Shown here piece by piece: positions 1 through 5,072 of a stretch of DNA of 5,324 nucleotides. Every line of letters starts with the position of its first letter. The stretch's first letter is position 1. The notes below the pieces were generated by a model. That model did not search any database, was not told the DNA's origin, and worked only from the letters and a program-made list of their open reading frames with translations. The translations under genes were made by a program, and so were the position numbers. Source of the stretch: Gemmatimonadaceae bacterium (GTDB lineage Bacteria; Gemmatimonadota; Gemmatimonadetes; Gemmatimonadales; Gemmatimonadaceae); the NCBI GenBank assembly GCA_019689955.1, contig JADGGM010000260.1, positions 1 to 5,324 of the forward strand, read 5' to 3'.

Positions 1-104
1 ATGTTTATACGCGCCCGGGGGGGGGTGTTGTCGTCGGAGCAGGCGGTGCCGAAAGCGAGGGGGGCCGCGACAAGGGTCGCGAGAGGAAGAGCTCGGATGC
101 GCAC
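1..104 (-). CDS. Putative secreted lipoprotein, N-terminus only (cut by window edge)
   Basis: Reading begins at GTG (104-102) and stays open to the left edge, giving about 34 residues. The N-terminus has the shape of a signal peptide: MRIRALPL, then a hydrophobic stretch rich in Leu, Val and Ala (about residues 7-18), then AFGTAC with Cys22, then the acidic, polar run SDDNT. Cys followed by Ser-Asp-Asp is common at the mature end of bacterial lipoproteins, but the -3 residue is Gly instead of the usual Leu, so the lipobox is imperfect and an ordinary signal peptide is possible. The start is supported by GAGGU at 117-113, 8 nt upstream. An in-frame ATG at 149-147 lies inside the riboswitch aptamer and would put a charged, non-signal sequence first, so I prefer the GTG. 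A c-di-GMP-I aptamer sits in its 5' UTR, so c-di-GMP probably controls its expression. A run of nine C falls just after the Cys codon. The function of the mature protein cannot be seen. Confidence 0.55.
   Translation of the reverse strand, partial: MRIRALPLATLVAAPLAFGTACSDDNTPPRARIN
66..81 (-). promoter_or_regulatory. Hairpin and anti-aptamer segment inside early codons
   Basis: In the minus-strand RNA, CGCGAC-CCUU-GUCGCG folds into a 6-bp GC-rich stem with a 4-nt loop. The 3' part, together with one more base (76-65), reads CCCUUGUCGCGG. This is an exact reverse complement of the 5' strand of the riboswitch (219-208). The same RNA can thus pair locally or with the aptamer. No U-run follows, so it is not a standard intrinsic terminator. 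It sits about +24 to +39 from the GTG start. The pairing potential is seen directly; the regulatory role is inference and could be chance in GC-rich DNA. Confidence 0.35.
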
Positions 105-112
105 GTCTGGTG

Positions 113-117
113 ACCTC
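113..117 (-). promoter_or_regulatory. Ribosome binding site of the riboswitch-controlled gene
   Basis: On the minus strand the sequence reads GAGGU, followed by an 8-nt spacer and then GTG at 104-102. This is the best Shine-Dalgarno-like match near any start in the window, and it selects the GTG as the start. It lies 11 nt after the 3' closing strand of the riboswitch P1 stem. That is close enough for aptamer folding to affect ribosome access, although I see no obvious anti-Shine-Dalgarno partner. Confidence 0.6.
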
Positions 118-126
118 GAGTTTCCA

Positions 127-222
127 CGGCAACCCGACCAGCGTGGCATGGCCCCAGCGCCATGCTGTAGCTTCGTGGCTTTGCGTCCCCGCCTTTCGGC
201 GAGTTTGCCCTTGTCGCGGGCC
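127..222 (-). ncRNA. Cyclic di-GMP-I (GEMM-I) riboswitch aptamer
   Basis: The minus-strand RNA carries the conserved GEMM-I core in order. GCGAC (P1 5' strand, 217-213) is followed by AAGGGCAAA, then a hairpin CUCGCC-GAAA-GGCGGG (203-188) with the GAAA tetraloop, then the invariant GACGCAAAGCC (187-177). The second arm follows, made of GCC pairing with GGU, AGC with GCU, and a distal 7-bp stem GCAUGGC/GCCAUGC with a 6-nt loop. CGGGUUGCC closes P1 (GUUGC pairs with GCGAC, one G-U). By alignment in my head to the Vibrio Vc2 aptamer, the ligand-contacting positions look conserved: G in AGGGC (G20), the first A of GCAAAG (A47), and the C before GGGUU (C92). A G at the position-20 equivalent favours c-di-GMP over the cGAMP-sensing variants, which carry A. 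It lies upstream of the GTG-initiated secreted protein gene and downstream of the polysaccharide operon, so it should control the former. A small hairpin, GGGCC/GGCCC (230-218), abuts its 5' end. Whether ligand turns expression on or off cannot be told. Confidence 0.92.
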
Positions 223-230
223 CTTGGCCC

Positions 231-411
231 AAGCGATCGCGCCGTTCGATTTTGGTGGAGAGGACTTGCTGGAACTGCTGAGGACGTATTGCGCGGGACT
301 TTCAGGAACTTGCCGGATGGCCAGCTCCACCGGAGCGCCGGCCAAATGCGTGCGGGTAGATTACCGGACCGTGCCGGTGGACGAAACCGCCCCGAACCGG
401 CAGGAAGAGTC
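231..411 (-). other. Intergenic stretch expected to hold the riboswitch promoter; none recognised
   Basis: This stretch lies between the operon's candidate terminator and the aptamer and should hold the promoter of the riboswitch transcript. I found no convincing -35/-10 pair and no -24/-12 element on the minus strand. The most AT-rich patches are near 260-250 (CACCAAAAUCG) and 282-276 (AAUACG), but neither has a good partner at proper spacing. Several short GC-rich inverted repeats occur, as expected from composition. No coding signal is visible in either direction: the open frames here are Arg/Pro-rich and lack family-like motifs. Confidence 0.4.
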
Positions 412-435
412 GGCTGACTGTGTAGTCAGTCAACC
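412..435 (-). terminator. Candidate terminator hairpin of the polysaccharide operon
   Basis: The minus-strand RNA has a 9-bp stem made of GGUUGACUG (435-427) and CAGUCAGCC (420-412). It is complete, with one G-U pair, and closes a 6-nt loop, ACUACA. On the plus strand the same position gives a C-A mismatch, so the fold favours minus-strand RNA. It lies 108 nt after the glycosyltransferase stop codon. The sequence after it is GACUCUUCCUG, pyrimidine-rich but with no clean U-run, so termination may be partial or Rho-assisted. It would separate the operon from the riboswitch-controlled gene. Confidence 0.45.
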
Positions 436-489
436 ACAACACTCAGCGCTCCACGCGATCTCGGCAGGCCCGGCCCATGCGTCGACCAT

Positions 490-504
490 GGCGCCCTAGG
501 CGCC
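490..504 (-). terminator. Short strong GC hairpin after the operon
   Basis: GGCGCC-TAG-GGCGCC on the minus strand forms a 6-bp all-GC stem with a 3-nt loop, 39 nt after the glycosyltransferase stop. No U-run follows, so it may protect the mRNA 3' end or make polymerase pause. It is nearly symmetric and would form on either strand. Confidence 0.3.
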
Positions 505-543
505 GTTGATGGCCGGCCAGAGCGATCGGCGCGCGGCGGACCC

Positions 544-1827
544 TCAGCGCGCTTGGCTCGCGGCGTTGGCCGCGCGTTCAATGGCCCTGACCAGCACGCC
601 CGTCTCGGTCTCCCAGTTGTAGCGGTCGAGGACCGCGCGCCGCCCTGCCGCCCCACACGCAGCGCGCGCGGCGGGGGACGCCAGGCGGCGAATCGCGTCC
701 GCGAGAGAGCGCGCGTCTCCCGCCTCGAACACCTCACCGGCACCGGTCTCCCGAACGATCCGGGCGCACGGCTTCGCGTGCGAGGTCACCACCGGGAGCC
801 CGACGGCCATGTAGTCGAACAGCTTGTTGGGCATCGTGGCGTTCCACGAATCATTGTAGTGGTGCGGGAGGACCCCGATGTCCGCGCCCTCGACCGTGGC
901 CAACGCCGTGTCCCGGTCCACGTACCCCAGGAACTCGATCTGCGCCGCCGTGAGCCCCCGGTCGCGCGCCTGTGCCTGGAACAGCTCCGCGTCGCGCCCC
1001 TTCCCGACGATCCGCGCCCGCACGGCAAGCCCCTCGTCGCGCAACAGCGCCACTGCGTCCACCAGCTCTCCGATCCCGCGCGCGACCTCCAGGTTGCCGA
1101 GGTAGACGAGCTCGATCGGCGCCCCGGGCGCTCGGTCGCGCCGCGGGGGCTCTGGCTCGGCGCGGGAGCGGGGCGTGGTGTTCGAGACGACGTCGATCCG
1201 GTCGCGCGGAACCCCCATCGCCGCGAGCCGGTCCACCATCTCGTCCACCACCACGAGGTTGCGGTCGGCGCGGCGGACCGCGTACCGCTCCACGGCGCGG
1301 ACCGCCGCGGGGTTCCGGACGATGTAGTCGAGCGCCCGCTGGCGCCCCGTCTCGTAGATCACCTGGATCATGGCCGGGTAGTGCTCGGCGACGTCGAGCA
1401 CCACCGGCACGCCGTGCCGCCGCCCGACCCAGATCGTGGTCGGCGCGAGCGGGATGTCGCGCCCGATCAGGACGTGCGGGCGCACCTGCCGCACGGTGCG
1501 GTCGAGGAGCGCGTACCAGCGCGGGCTGAAGAACGCCGGGAAGCCGAGCGCGGCGTCGAGCCGCTGCCCGAGCCATCGCCATGGCGTCATCCGGTGCACC
1601 GTCCCCTCCGGGAGCCGTTCCTCGGTGGGGCGCCAGGCGCGGTTGCGGGCGACGATGTGCACGTCGTGCCCGGCGCTGGTGAGCGTGGCGCAGATCTTCT
1701 CGGTGCGCACGTCCCACGGGTAGTCCGCGTCCCACACGTACACGATGCGGAGCGGGCGCTGGGTGCGCGGCGCGCGGTACTCCCCCACCTGGGGGCCGAG
1801 CACGCCGGGTTCGGCGAGATCCACCAT
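544..1827 (-). CDS. Glycosyltransferase, GT4-like (GT-B fold)
   Basis: A 427-residue cytoplasmic or membrane-peripheral glycosyltransferase, the usual length for retaining GT-B enzymes of the GT4 type, which move a sugar from a nucleotide donor to a growing lipid-linked glycan. The N-terminal Rossmann half opens after a ~25-residue polar leader with RIVYVWDADYPWDVR (27-41), followed by a helix and GHDVHIVARN (53-62). A short acceptor-side segment, LIGRDIPLAPT, lies at 120-130. The C-terminal donor-binding half contains VYLGNLEVARGIGELVDA (241-258), RIVGKG (272-277) and the signature PNKLFDYMAVGLPVV (333-347). In this last motif Asp338 takes the place of the second Glu of the classical EX7E motif, and the first Glu is absent, as in many EPS and O-antigen GT4 enzymes. 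No transmembrane segment is evident. ATG at 1827 is chosen because it follows the upstream stop as TGA-CG-ATG, with no good Shine-Dalgarno, implying coupled translation. It is the last gene of the operon. Sugar specificity cannot be read. Confidence 0.92.
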   Translation of the reverse strand: MVDLAEPGVLGPQVGEYRAPRTQRPLRIVYVWDADYPWDVRTEKICATLTSAGHDVHIVARNRAWRPTEERLPEGTVHRMTPWRWLGQRLDAALGFPAFFSPRWYALLDRTVRQVRPHVLIGRDIPLAPTTIWVGRRHGVPVVLDVAEHYPAMIQVIYETGRQRALDYIVRNPAAVRAVERYAVRRADRNLVVVDEMVDRLAAMGVPRDRIDVVSNTTPRSRAEPEPPRRDRAPGAPIELVYLGNLEVARGIGELVDAVALLRDEGLAVRARIVGKGRDAELFQAQARDRGLTAAQIEFLGYVDRDTALATVEGADIGVLPHHYNDSWNATMPNKLFDYMAVGLPVVTSHAKPCARIVRETGAGEVFEAGDARSLADAIRRLASPAARAACGAAGRRAVLDRYNWETETGVLVRAIERAANAASQAR

Positions 1828-1829
1828 CG

Positions 1830-3086
1830 TCACTTGCTGTGTGCTCTCCGGAAGGCAATGCGCGGGTGGCGCACGCCGCGCTTCCCATCGGCGTGCACGG
1901 GGACGAGGAGGCGCGTGGGGACGCGGAGCCAATCGATCAGCTTCTCCATGTCCTGGCGCGTGACCATGGAATGCGTCGGGACCGTGAAGAGCCCTTGGCG
2001 CAGCTCCGTGGCTCCCGGGGTTGGGGGCTCCCCGGGGTGGAGGACCGGGCGGAGCTCCGCCTGCTCGTGGAGGGTCCGCGGGTACCCGCGGAGCACGCCG
2101 AGGTCCGGGCGCTCGTCGCGCACGCCGCCATCGACCACCGGGTAGCGAAGATAGCCGCTCTCCCCTCCGGCGACGGGGTGGATGGTCTGGATGTCGCTCC
2201 CCTCCTCGGCGGCGATCTCGAGGGCGGCGGCGTTCCGGCGGCGAATCACGACCTCGCGGTCCGCGGCGACGAGCGCGCGGCGAACGAGCGAGGCGGCGGC
2301 CGCGGAGAGCGGGCGCGGCTCGTGCGCGGGGTGGTAGACCATCTCGCCGAGCCGGAGGGCGGGGATCGCGGAGGGGATACCGTAGAGCGCCGGGCGGCCG
2401 AGCGCCCACTGTGCGGTGGCGGCGGCGAGGTCCCCCCAGCCGCGCCGCGGCCTGGAGAGCGGTTGTGCCGCGTGCGTCGCGGGTTGATCGAACCGTGGCT
2501 CGCGCCAGAGGAGCGCGCCGCCGTGGCCGCCGGTGGTCCCCTTCCCTCGCCCGAAGCTGAGCACGGAGAGCGCGCCGAGAGCGCCGAGTGGGGTGCCGTC
2601 GATCAGCCCCCCCGCGCCCTGCGCCGCATCCTCGATGATCGGGATCCCGTGGCGTGCCGCGAGCGCGGCGAGCGCTGGTGTGTACGCCGGGAAACCGTAG
2701 AGGTGGGCGATCACGATCGCATCGACCCCGCGCGCGATCGCGGCGACGAGCGAGTCGAGGTCGGGGGCCAGGGTGCGGGGGTCGAGATCGTAGAGCCGCA
2801 CCCGTACGCGCGCGAAGCGGGCGGCCGCGGCGAGATCGACGCAGGCGTACCCTGGGAAGGCGACCGTCTTCCCCTCCCCGCCGCCGACGGCGAGACGGAG
2901 CGCGAGCACGAGCGCCGACGTTCCGCTGTCGGTGAGGAGGGCGCCGCGCGCGCCGTAGCGCTCGCGGAGCTCGGCGGCGAGCGCGCGGCGGCCGCGAGCG
3001 CTCCGCCAGAACGCCGGCCACGCCGCGCGCACGAGGGCGGACGCCCGCACGGGCGAGGCGACGGGGAGCTGGCGCCGGCCGATCAC
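1830..3086 (-). CDS. DegT/DnrJ/EryC1/StrS-family PLP aminotransferase
   Basis: A 418-residue fold-type I PLP enzyme of the sugar aminotransferase family, which transfers an amino group (usually from glutamate) to a keto-sugar nucleotide to make amino sugars. Visible signatures: the phosphate-binding turn TDSGTSALVLAL (52-63); GYACVDLAAA (79-88); AHLYGFPA (127-134); the cofactor-ring motif IIEDAAQGAGG (150-160) with Asp153 and Gln156; and the Schiff-base region VLSFGRGKGTTGGHGGALL (175-193) with Lys182 as the expected catalytic lysine. The C-terminal TVPTHSMVTRQDMEKLIDWL (368-387) is typical of the family. One departure is HGG where most members have EGG (His188). It starts with GTG at 3086, overlapping the FemAB stop as GTGA, with no Shine-Dalgarno, so translational coupling is likely. 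Within a polysaccharide operon it probably supplies an amino sugar for the glycan, though some relatives act as lipid- or antibiotic-sugar aminotransferases. A PLP-dependent dehydratase is less likely, since the lysine is present. Confidence 0.9.
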   Translation of the reverse strand: MIGRRQLPVASPVRASALVRAAWPAFWRSARGRRALAAELRERYGARGALLTDSGTSALVLALRLAVGGGEGKTVAFPGYACVDLAAAARFARVRVRLYDLDPRTLAPDLDSLVAAIARGVDAIVIAHLYGFPAYTPALAALAARHGIPIIEDAAQGAGGLIDGTPLGALGALSVLSFGRGKGTTGGHGGALLWREPRFDQPATHAAQPLSRPRRGWGDLAAATAQWALGRPALYGIPSAIPALRLGEMVYHPAHEPRPLSAAAASLVRRALVAADREVVIRRRNAAALEIAAEEGSDIQTIHPVAGGESGYLRYPVVDGGVRDERPDLGVLRGYPRTLHEQAELRPVLHPGEPPTPGATELRQGLFTVPTHSMVTRQDMEKLIDWLRVPTRLLVPVHADGKRGVRHPRIAFRRAHSK

Positions 3087-4102
3087 GGGATGTAGCGGAC
3101 GATGCGCGGTCCGAGCGCGGTGGCGACCGGGGTCGGGAGGCGCTTCCAGAGGCGCGGCCCCCAAGCGTAGCTCGCGTCGTTCGGCGACGGGGTGGTCGCG
3201 CCATCGCGGTCGGAGGCGCCGTACCACCAGAGCAGCTCGTCGCGCGAGCCCCACTGCTGCTTGAAGCGGTGCGTCCCGGACCCCGGGGAGCAGCGGCCGA
3301 AGTTGAAGAGCGTGAGCCCTTCGTCGATCGCGCGTTCCATCATGCTCCAGTAGAGGAGCATGTTCGGGGCGAGGCGCTTGAACTCGACGAGCGCCGAGGC
3401 CCACGTCATCTCGAGCTCGCGCGCCCAGCGGAAGCCGCACCCGCACGCCACCGGGCGGTCGCCGAGGTAGGCGCAAGCGAACCAGGCGTCGTTCGGGAAG
3501 ACCTCGGCGATCGTCTCGAAGAGGTGGCGCGACTGCGTGGGGGTGCCCAGGTCGCGCATGTGGCGCGCGAAGACCTCGAAGAACGGGGCGACCTGATCGT
3601 GGCCGAAGCGGACGGTGATCCCCTCCTTCTGCGGGCGGCGCACCTGGCTCCGCACCTTCGCGTCGAGGCGCTTCCAGAGCAGCTCGGCGCGCTCTGGGAG
3701 GTCGAGCACCACCGTGATCTTGCGGTGCGAGACCGGGAGCGCGACGGGGAGCGGGGTGCGGCTGCGCAACTCGAGGAGGCGCACGCCGCTCGCGCGCGCG
3801 ATCGACGTCGCGTGGTCCACCAGCGCACGTACGGCGGGCTCGTTCCCCAGCGGACCTCCGTAGTTGACGAAGGGCATGGAGACGAGGTAGTGCCCGAAGA
3901 TCAGGCTCTTCACGCGCACCAGGGGGAGGACCCCGGCCAAGCGGCCGTCCGCATCGCGCGCTGCGAGGTAGATGCACTCGTGGCCGAAGACGCGCTCGAT
4001 GACCGTCTTCCACCCGATACGATGGAAGTGGGTGAACCCTGGGGCGGACTGGGCGAAGTCATCCCACTCGGCGGGCGCGCCGGTGAAGGGGCCGACGTGC
4101 AT
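3083..4102 (-). CDS. FemAB-like transferase, XrtA/PEP-CTERM-associated type
   Basis: A 339-residue protein of the FemAB/GNAT-like fold. Classical FemAB enzymes add amino acids from aminoacyl-tRNA to peptidoglycan; members at exosortase/EPS loci are thought to modify another envelope substrate, which is unknown. Visible signatures: FHRIGWKTVIERVFGHE (26-42) near the N-terminus; MPFVNYGGPLG (76-86); the basic segment DAKVRSQVRRPQKEGITV (147-164), characteristic of FemAB-like proteins; and the very distinctive C-terminal NFGRCSPGSGTHRFKQQWG (267-285), which marks the PEP-CTERM-associated subfamily. No signal peptide or membrane segment is seen, so it should be cytoplasmic. The start is ATG at 4102, two bases after the deacetylase stop (TGA-CG-ATG). 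An upstream in-frame ATG at 4171 would add 23 polar residues overlapping the deacetylase and is disfavoured. Its place directly behind the deacetylase is the usual neighbour pair of XrtA-type EPS loci. The subfamily call is strong; the reaction is inferred. Confidence 0.92.
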   Translation of the reverse strand: MHVGPFTGAPAEWDDFAQSAPGFTHFHRIGWKTVIERVFGHECIYLAARDADGRLAGVLPLVRVKSLIFGHYLVSMPFVNYGGPLGNEPAVRALVDHATSIARASGVRLLELRSRTPLPVALPVSHRKITVVLDLPERAELLWKRLDAKVRSQVRRPQKEGITVRFGHDQVAPFFEVFARHMRDLGTPTQSRHLFETIAEVFPNDAWFACAYLGDRPVACGCGFRWARELEMTWASALVEFKRLAPNMLLYWSMMERAIDEGLTLFNFGRCSPGSGTHRFKQQWGSRDELLWWYGASDRDGATTPSPNDASYAWGPRLWKRLPTPVATALGPRIVRYIP

Positions 4103-4104
4103 CG

Positions 4105-5001
4105 TCAATCGGCCGCGTTCGATACCTTGGCGGCCAACGGCTGGAGGGGCGCTTCGAGCTTGAGCGCGCACGCGGCCGACGTGAAGCGGAACTCACTGAG
4201 GAGGCGGCGGAGGCGGGGGATGGTCCGCGCGAGCCCACCGTAGTGGCGGAGCCTCGTGGGGAAGGGCACGTTCATCCGCGGCTGCTCCGGATCGAGCTCC
4301 CAGGGGTGGATGTAGAGCGTGGCCGGGATCCCGTTGGCGGAGTGCTCCGCGAAGGCGCGACGGATGATCGCGAAGGGGAAGTGGCGCAGGTAGGCGCCCC
4401 CCGCGGCGGGGATGCGGATGCCGCGCCAGGTCGTGGTGGCTGGGGGGAGCTCGCAGATCGAGCCGCTGGCGCGATGGATGAGGTGGGGCACCGGCGGCGC
4501 GCTCGGGTACCCGTATCCAGGGCGGCGAATCGGGAAGAGGCTCGAGTCGTAGCGATAACCTTCTTCGAGGAGGACGTCGAACGCCCACTCGCCGCCGGGC
4601 TTGATCGAGAAGTTCGGTGCGCGGAAGCCGGTTACCGGGGCGCCGCACGCGTGCTCAAGGACCGCCTTGGAGGCGCGGACGTCGTCGCGGAACTCGCGGA
4701 CGGAGAGGGTGTCGACACGGCGGTGCCAGTAGCCGTGCGAGGCCACCTCGTGCCCGGCATCATGGATGCGGCGGACGAGGAAGGGGTATCGATCGGCGAT
4801 CCACCCGAGCGTGAAGAATGTGCCGGTGGCGCCATAGAGCGCGAGAAGATCGAGTAGTGTCTCTATTGTGCGCTCGATTCGGCTGGGGTAAGTCCCCCAC
4901 TCGTGGCGGGAAACGATCCGCTCGAACGCTGCGACCTGGAAGTACTCTTCCACGTCGACTGTAAAGATGTGTTCTATCTGTGCGCGTGCTGGCGTCGTCA
5001 T
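4105..5001 (-). CDS. Polysaccharide deacetylase, XrtA/PEP-CTERM-associated (NodB fold + DUF3473-like)
   Basis: A 298-residue carbohydrate esterase 4-type deacetylase, expected to remove acetyl groups from N-acetylhexosamines using a divalent metal. The NodB-type motifs appear in order: FTVDVEEYFQ (13-22) with Asp16 as metal/catalytic-base region and the VEE typical of this subfamily; SHGYWHR (88-94) with metal ligands His89 and His93; GFRAPNFSI (125-133) with Arg127 and Pro129; YDSSLFP (151-157); and YIHPWELDPEQPR (230-242) with His232. The region from about 180 to the end, including the HPWELDPEQPR block, matches the C-terminal extension (DUF3473) that marks the exosortase/PEP-CTERM EPS subfamily. 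There is no signal peptide, usual in this subfamily, suggesting action on cytoplasmic or inner-leaflet intermediates. It starts with ATG at 5001, just before the conserved first strand. The Shine-Dalgarno is poor, and a 13-codon upstream frame ends on this start as ATGA. It is the first gene of the four-gene operon, below a sigma-54-like promoter. Confidence in family and start is high. Confidence 0.93.
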   Translation of the reverse strand: MTTPARAQIEHIFTVDVEEYFQVAAFERIVSRHEWGTYPSRIERTIETLLDLLALYGATGTFFTLGWIADRYPFLVRRIHDAGHEVASHGYWHRRVDTLSVREFRDDVRASKAVLEHACGAPVTGFRAPNFSIKPGGEWAFDVLLEEGYRYDSSLFPIRRPGYGYPSAPPVPHLIHRASGSICELPPATTTWRGIRIPAAGGAYLRHFPFAIIRRAFAEHSANGIPATLYIHPWELDPEQPRMNVPFPTRLRHYGGLARTIPRLRRLLSEFRFTSAACALKLEAPLQPLAAKVSNAAD

Positions 5002-5039
5002 TGGTGGCGCCGGACCGCTGGAGAAGATGTGCCGTTCAT
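4998..5039 (-). other. Possible 13-codon leader ORF overlapping the deacetylase start
   Basis: ATG at 5039-5037 opens a frame encoding MNGTSSPAVRRHQ, whose TGA (5000-4998) overlaps the deacetylase ATG as ATGA. It would lie within the short 5' UTR predicted from the sigma-54-like promoter. The deacetylase lacks a good Shine-Dalgarno of its own, so re-initiation is conceivable. The leader has no strong Shine-Dalgarno either, and the peptide has no recognisable motif. It may be chance. Confidence 0.25.
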
Positions 5040-5056
5040 GTTCGCTCGCCGCGTGT

Positions 5057-5072
5057 TGCAGTTAGGGTGCCA
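5057..5072 (-). promoter_or_regulatory. Sigma-54 (-24/-12) promoter candidate for the operon
   Basis: The minus strand reads TGGCACCCTAACTGCA. Compared with the consensus TGGCAC-N5-TTGCA, the -24 half is exact, the GG-to-GC spacing is the required 10 bases, and the -12 half differs only in C for the first T. The predicted start is near 5046, leaving a 5' UTR of about 45 nt before the deacetylase ATG. Sigma-54 control with a dedicated kinase/enhancer-binding pair (PrsK/PrsR) is known for exosortase/PEP-CTERM systems, which makes the site credible in context. Confidence 0.55.

Noticed and set aside
147..149. In-frame ATG upstream of the lipoprotein GTG
   Set aside because: It lies in the conserved second arm of the aptamer, and it would place about 15 polar residues before the signal peptide.
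143..158. Plus-strand TGGCAT-like -24 element
   Set aside because: It falls within the distal stem of the aptamer, whose inverted repeat creates it, and the -12 half is poor (CAGC).
5..232. Minus-strand 75-codon frame starting at 232
   Set aside because: Its start and much of its length lie inside the riboswitch aptamer; the product ends in a low-complexity Pro/Ser/Thr tail. The GTG frame at 104 has an RBS and a signal peptide instead.
1..417. Plus-strand open frame of 138 codons
   Set aside because: Arg/Pro/Gly-rich with no motif, and it runs antisense through the riboswitch and the lipoprotein start; open only because of GC bias.
553..3095. Long plus-strand open frames (530 and 418 codons) opposite the glycosyltransferase and aminotransferase
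   Set aside because: Antisense shadows typical of GC-rich DNA; no domain-like motifs and abnormal His/Arg/Asp composition.
1830..4013. Very long minus-strand open frames (727 and 886 codons) suggesting fusion proteins
   Set aside because: The N-terminal parts are Arg/Pro-rich out-of-frame readings of the upstream genes; the real starts are GTG 3086 and ATG 1827.
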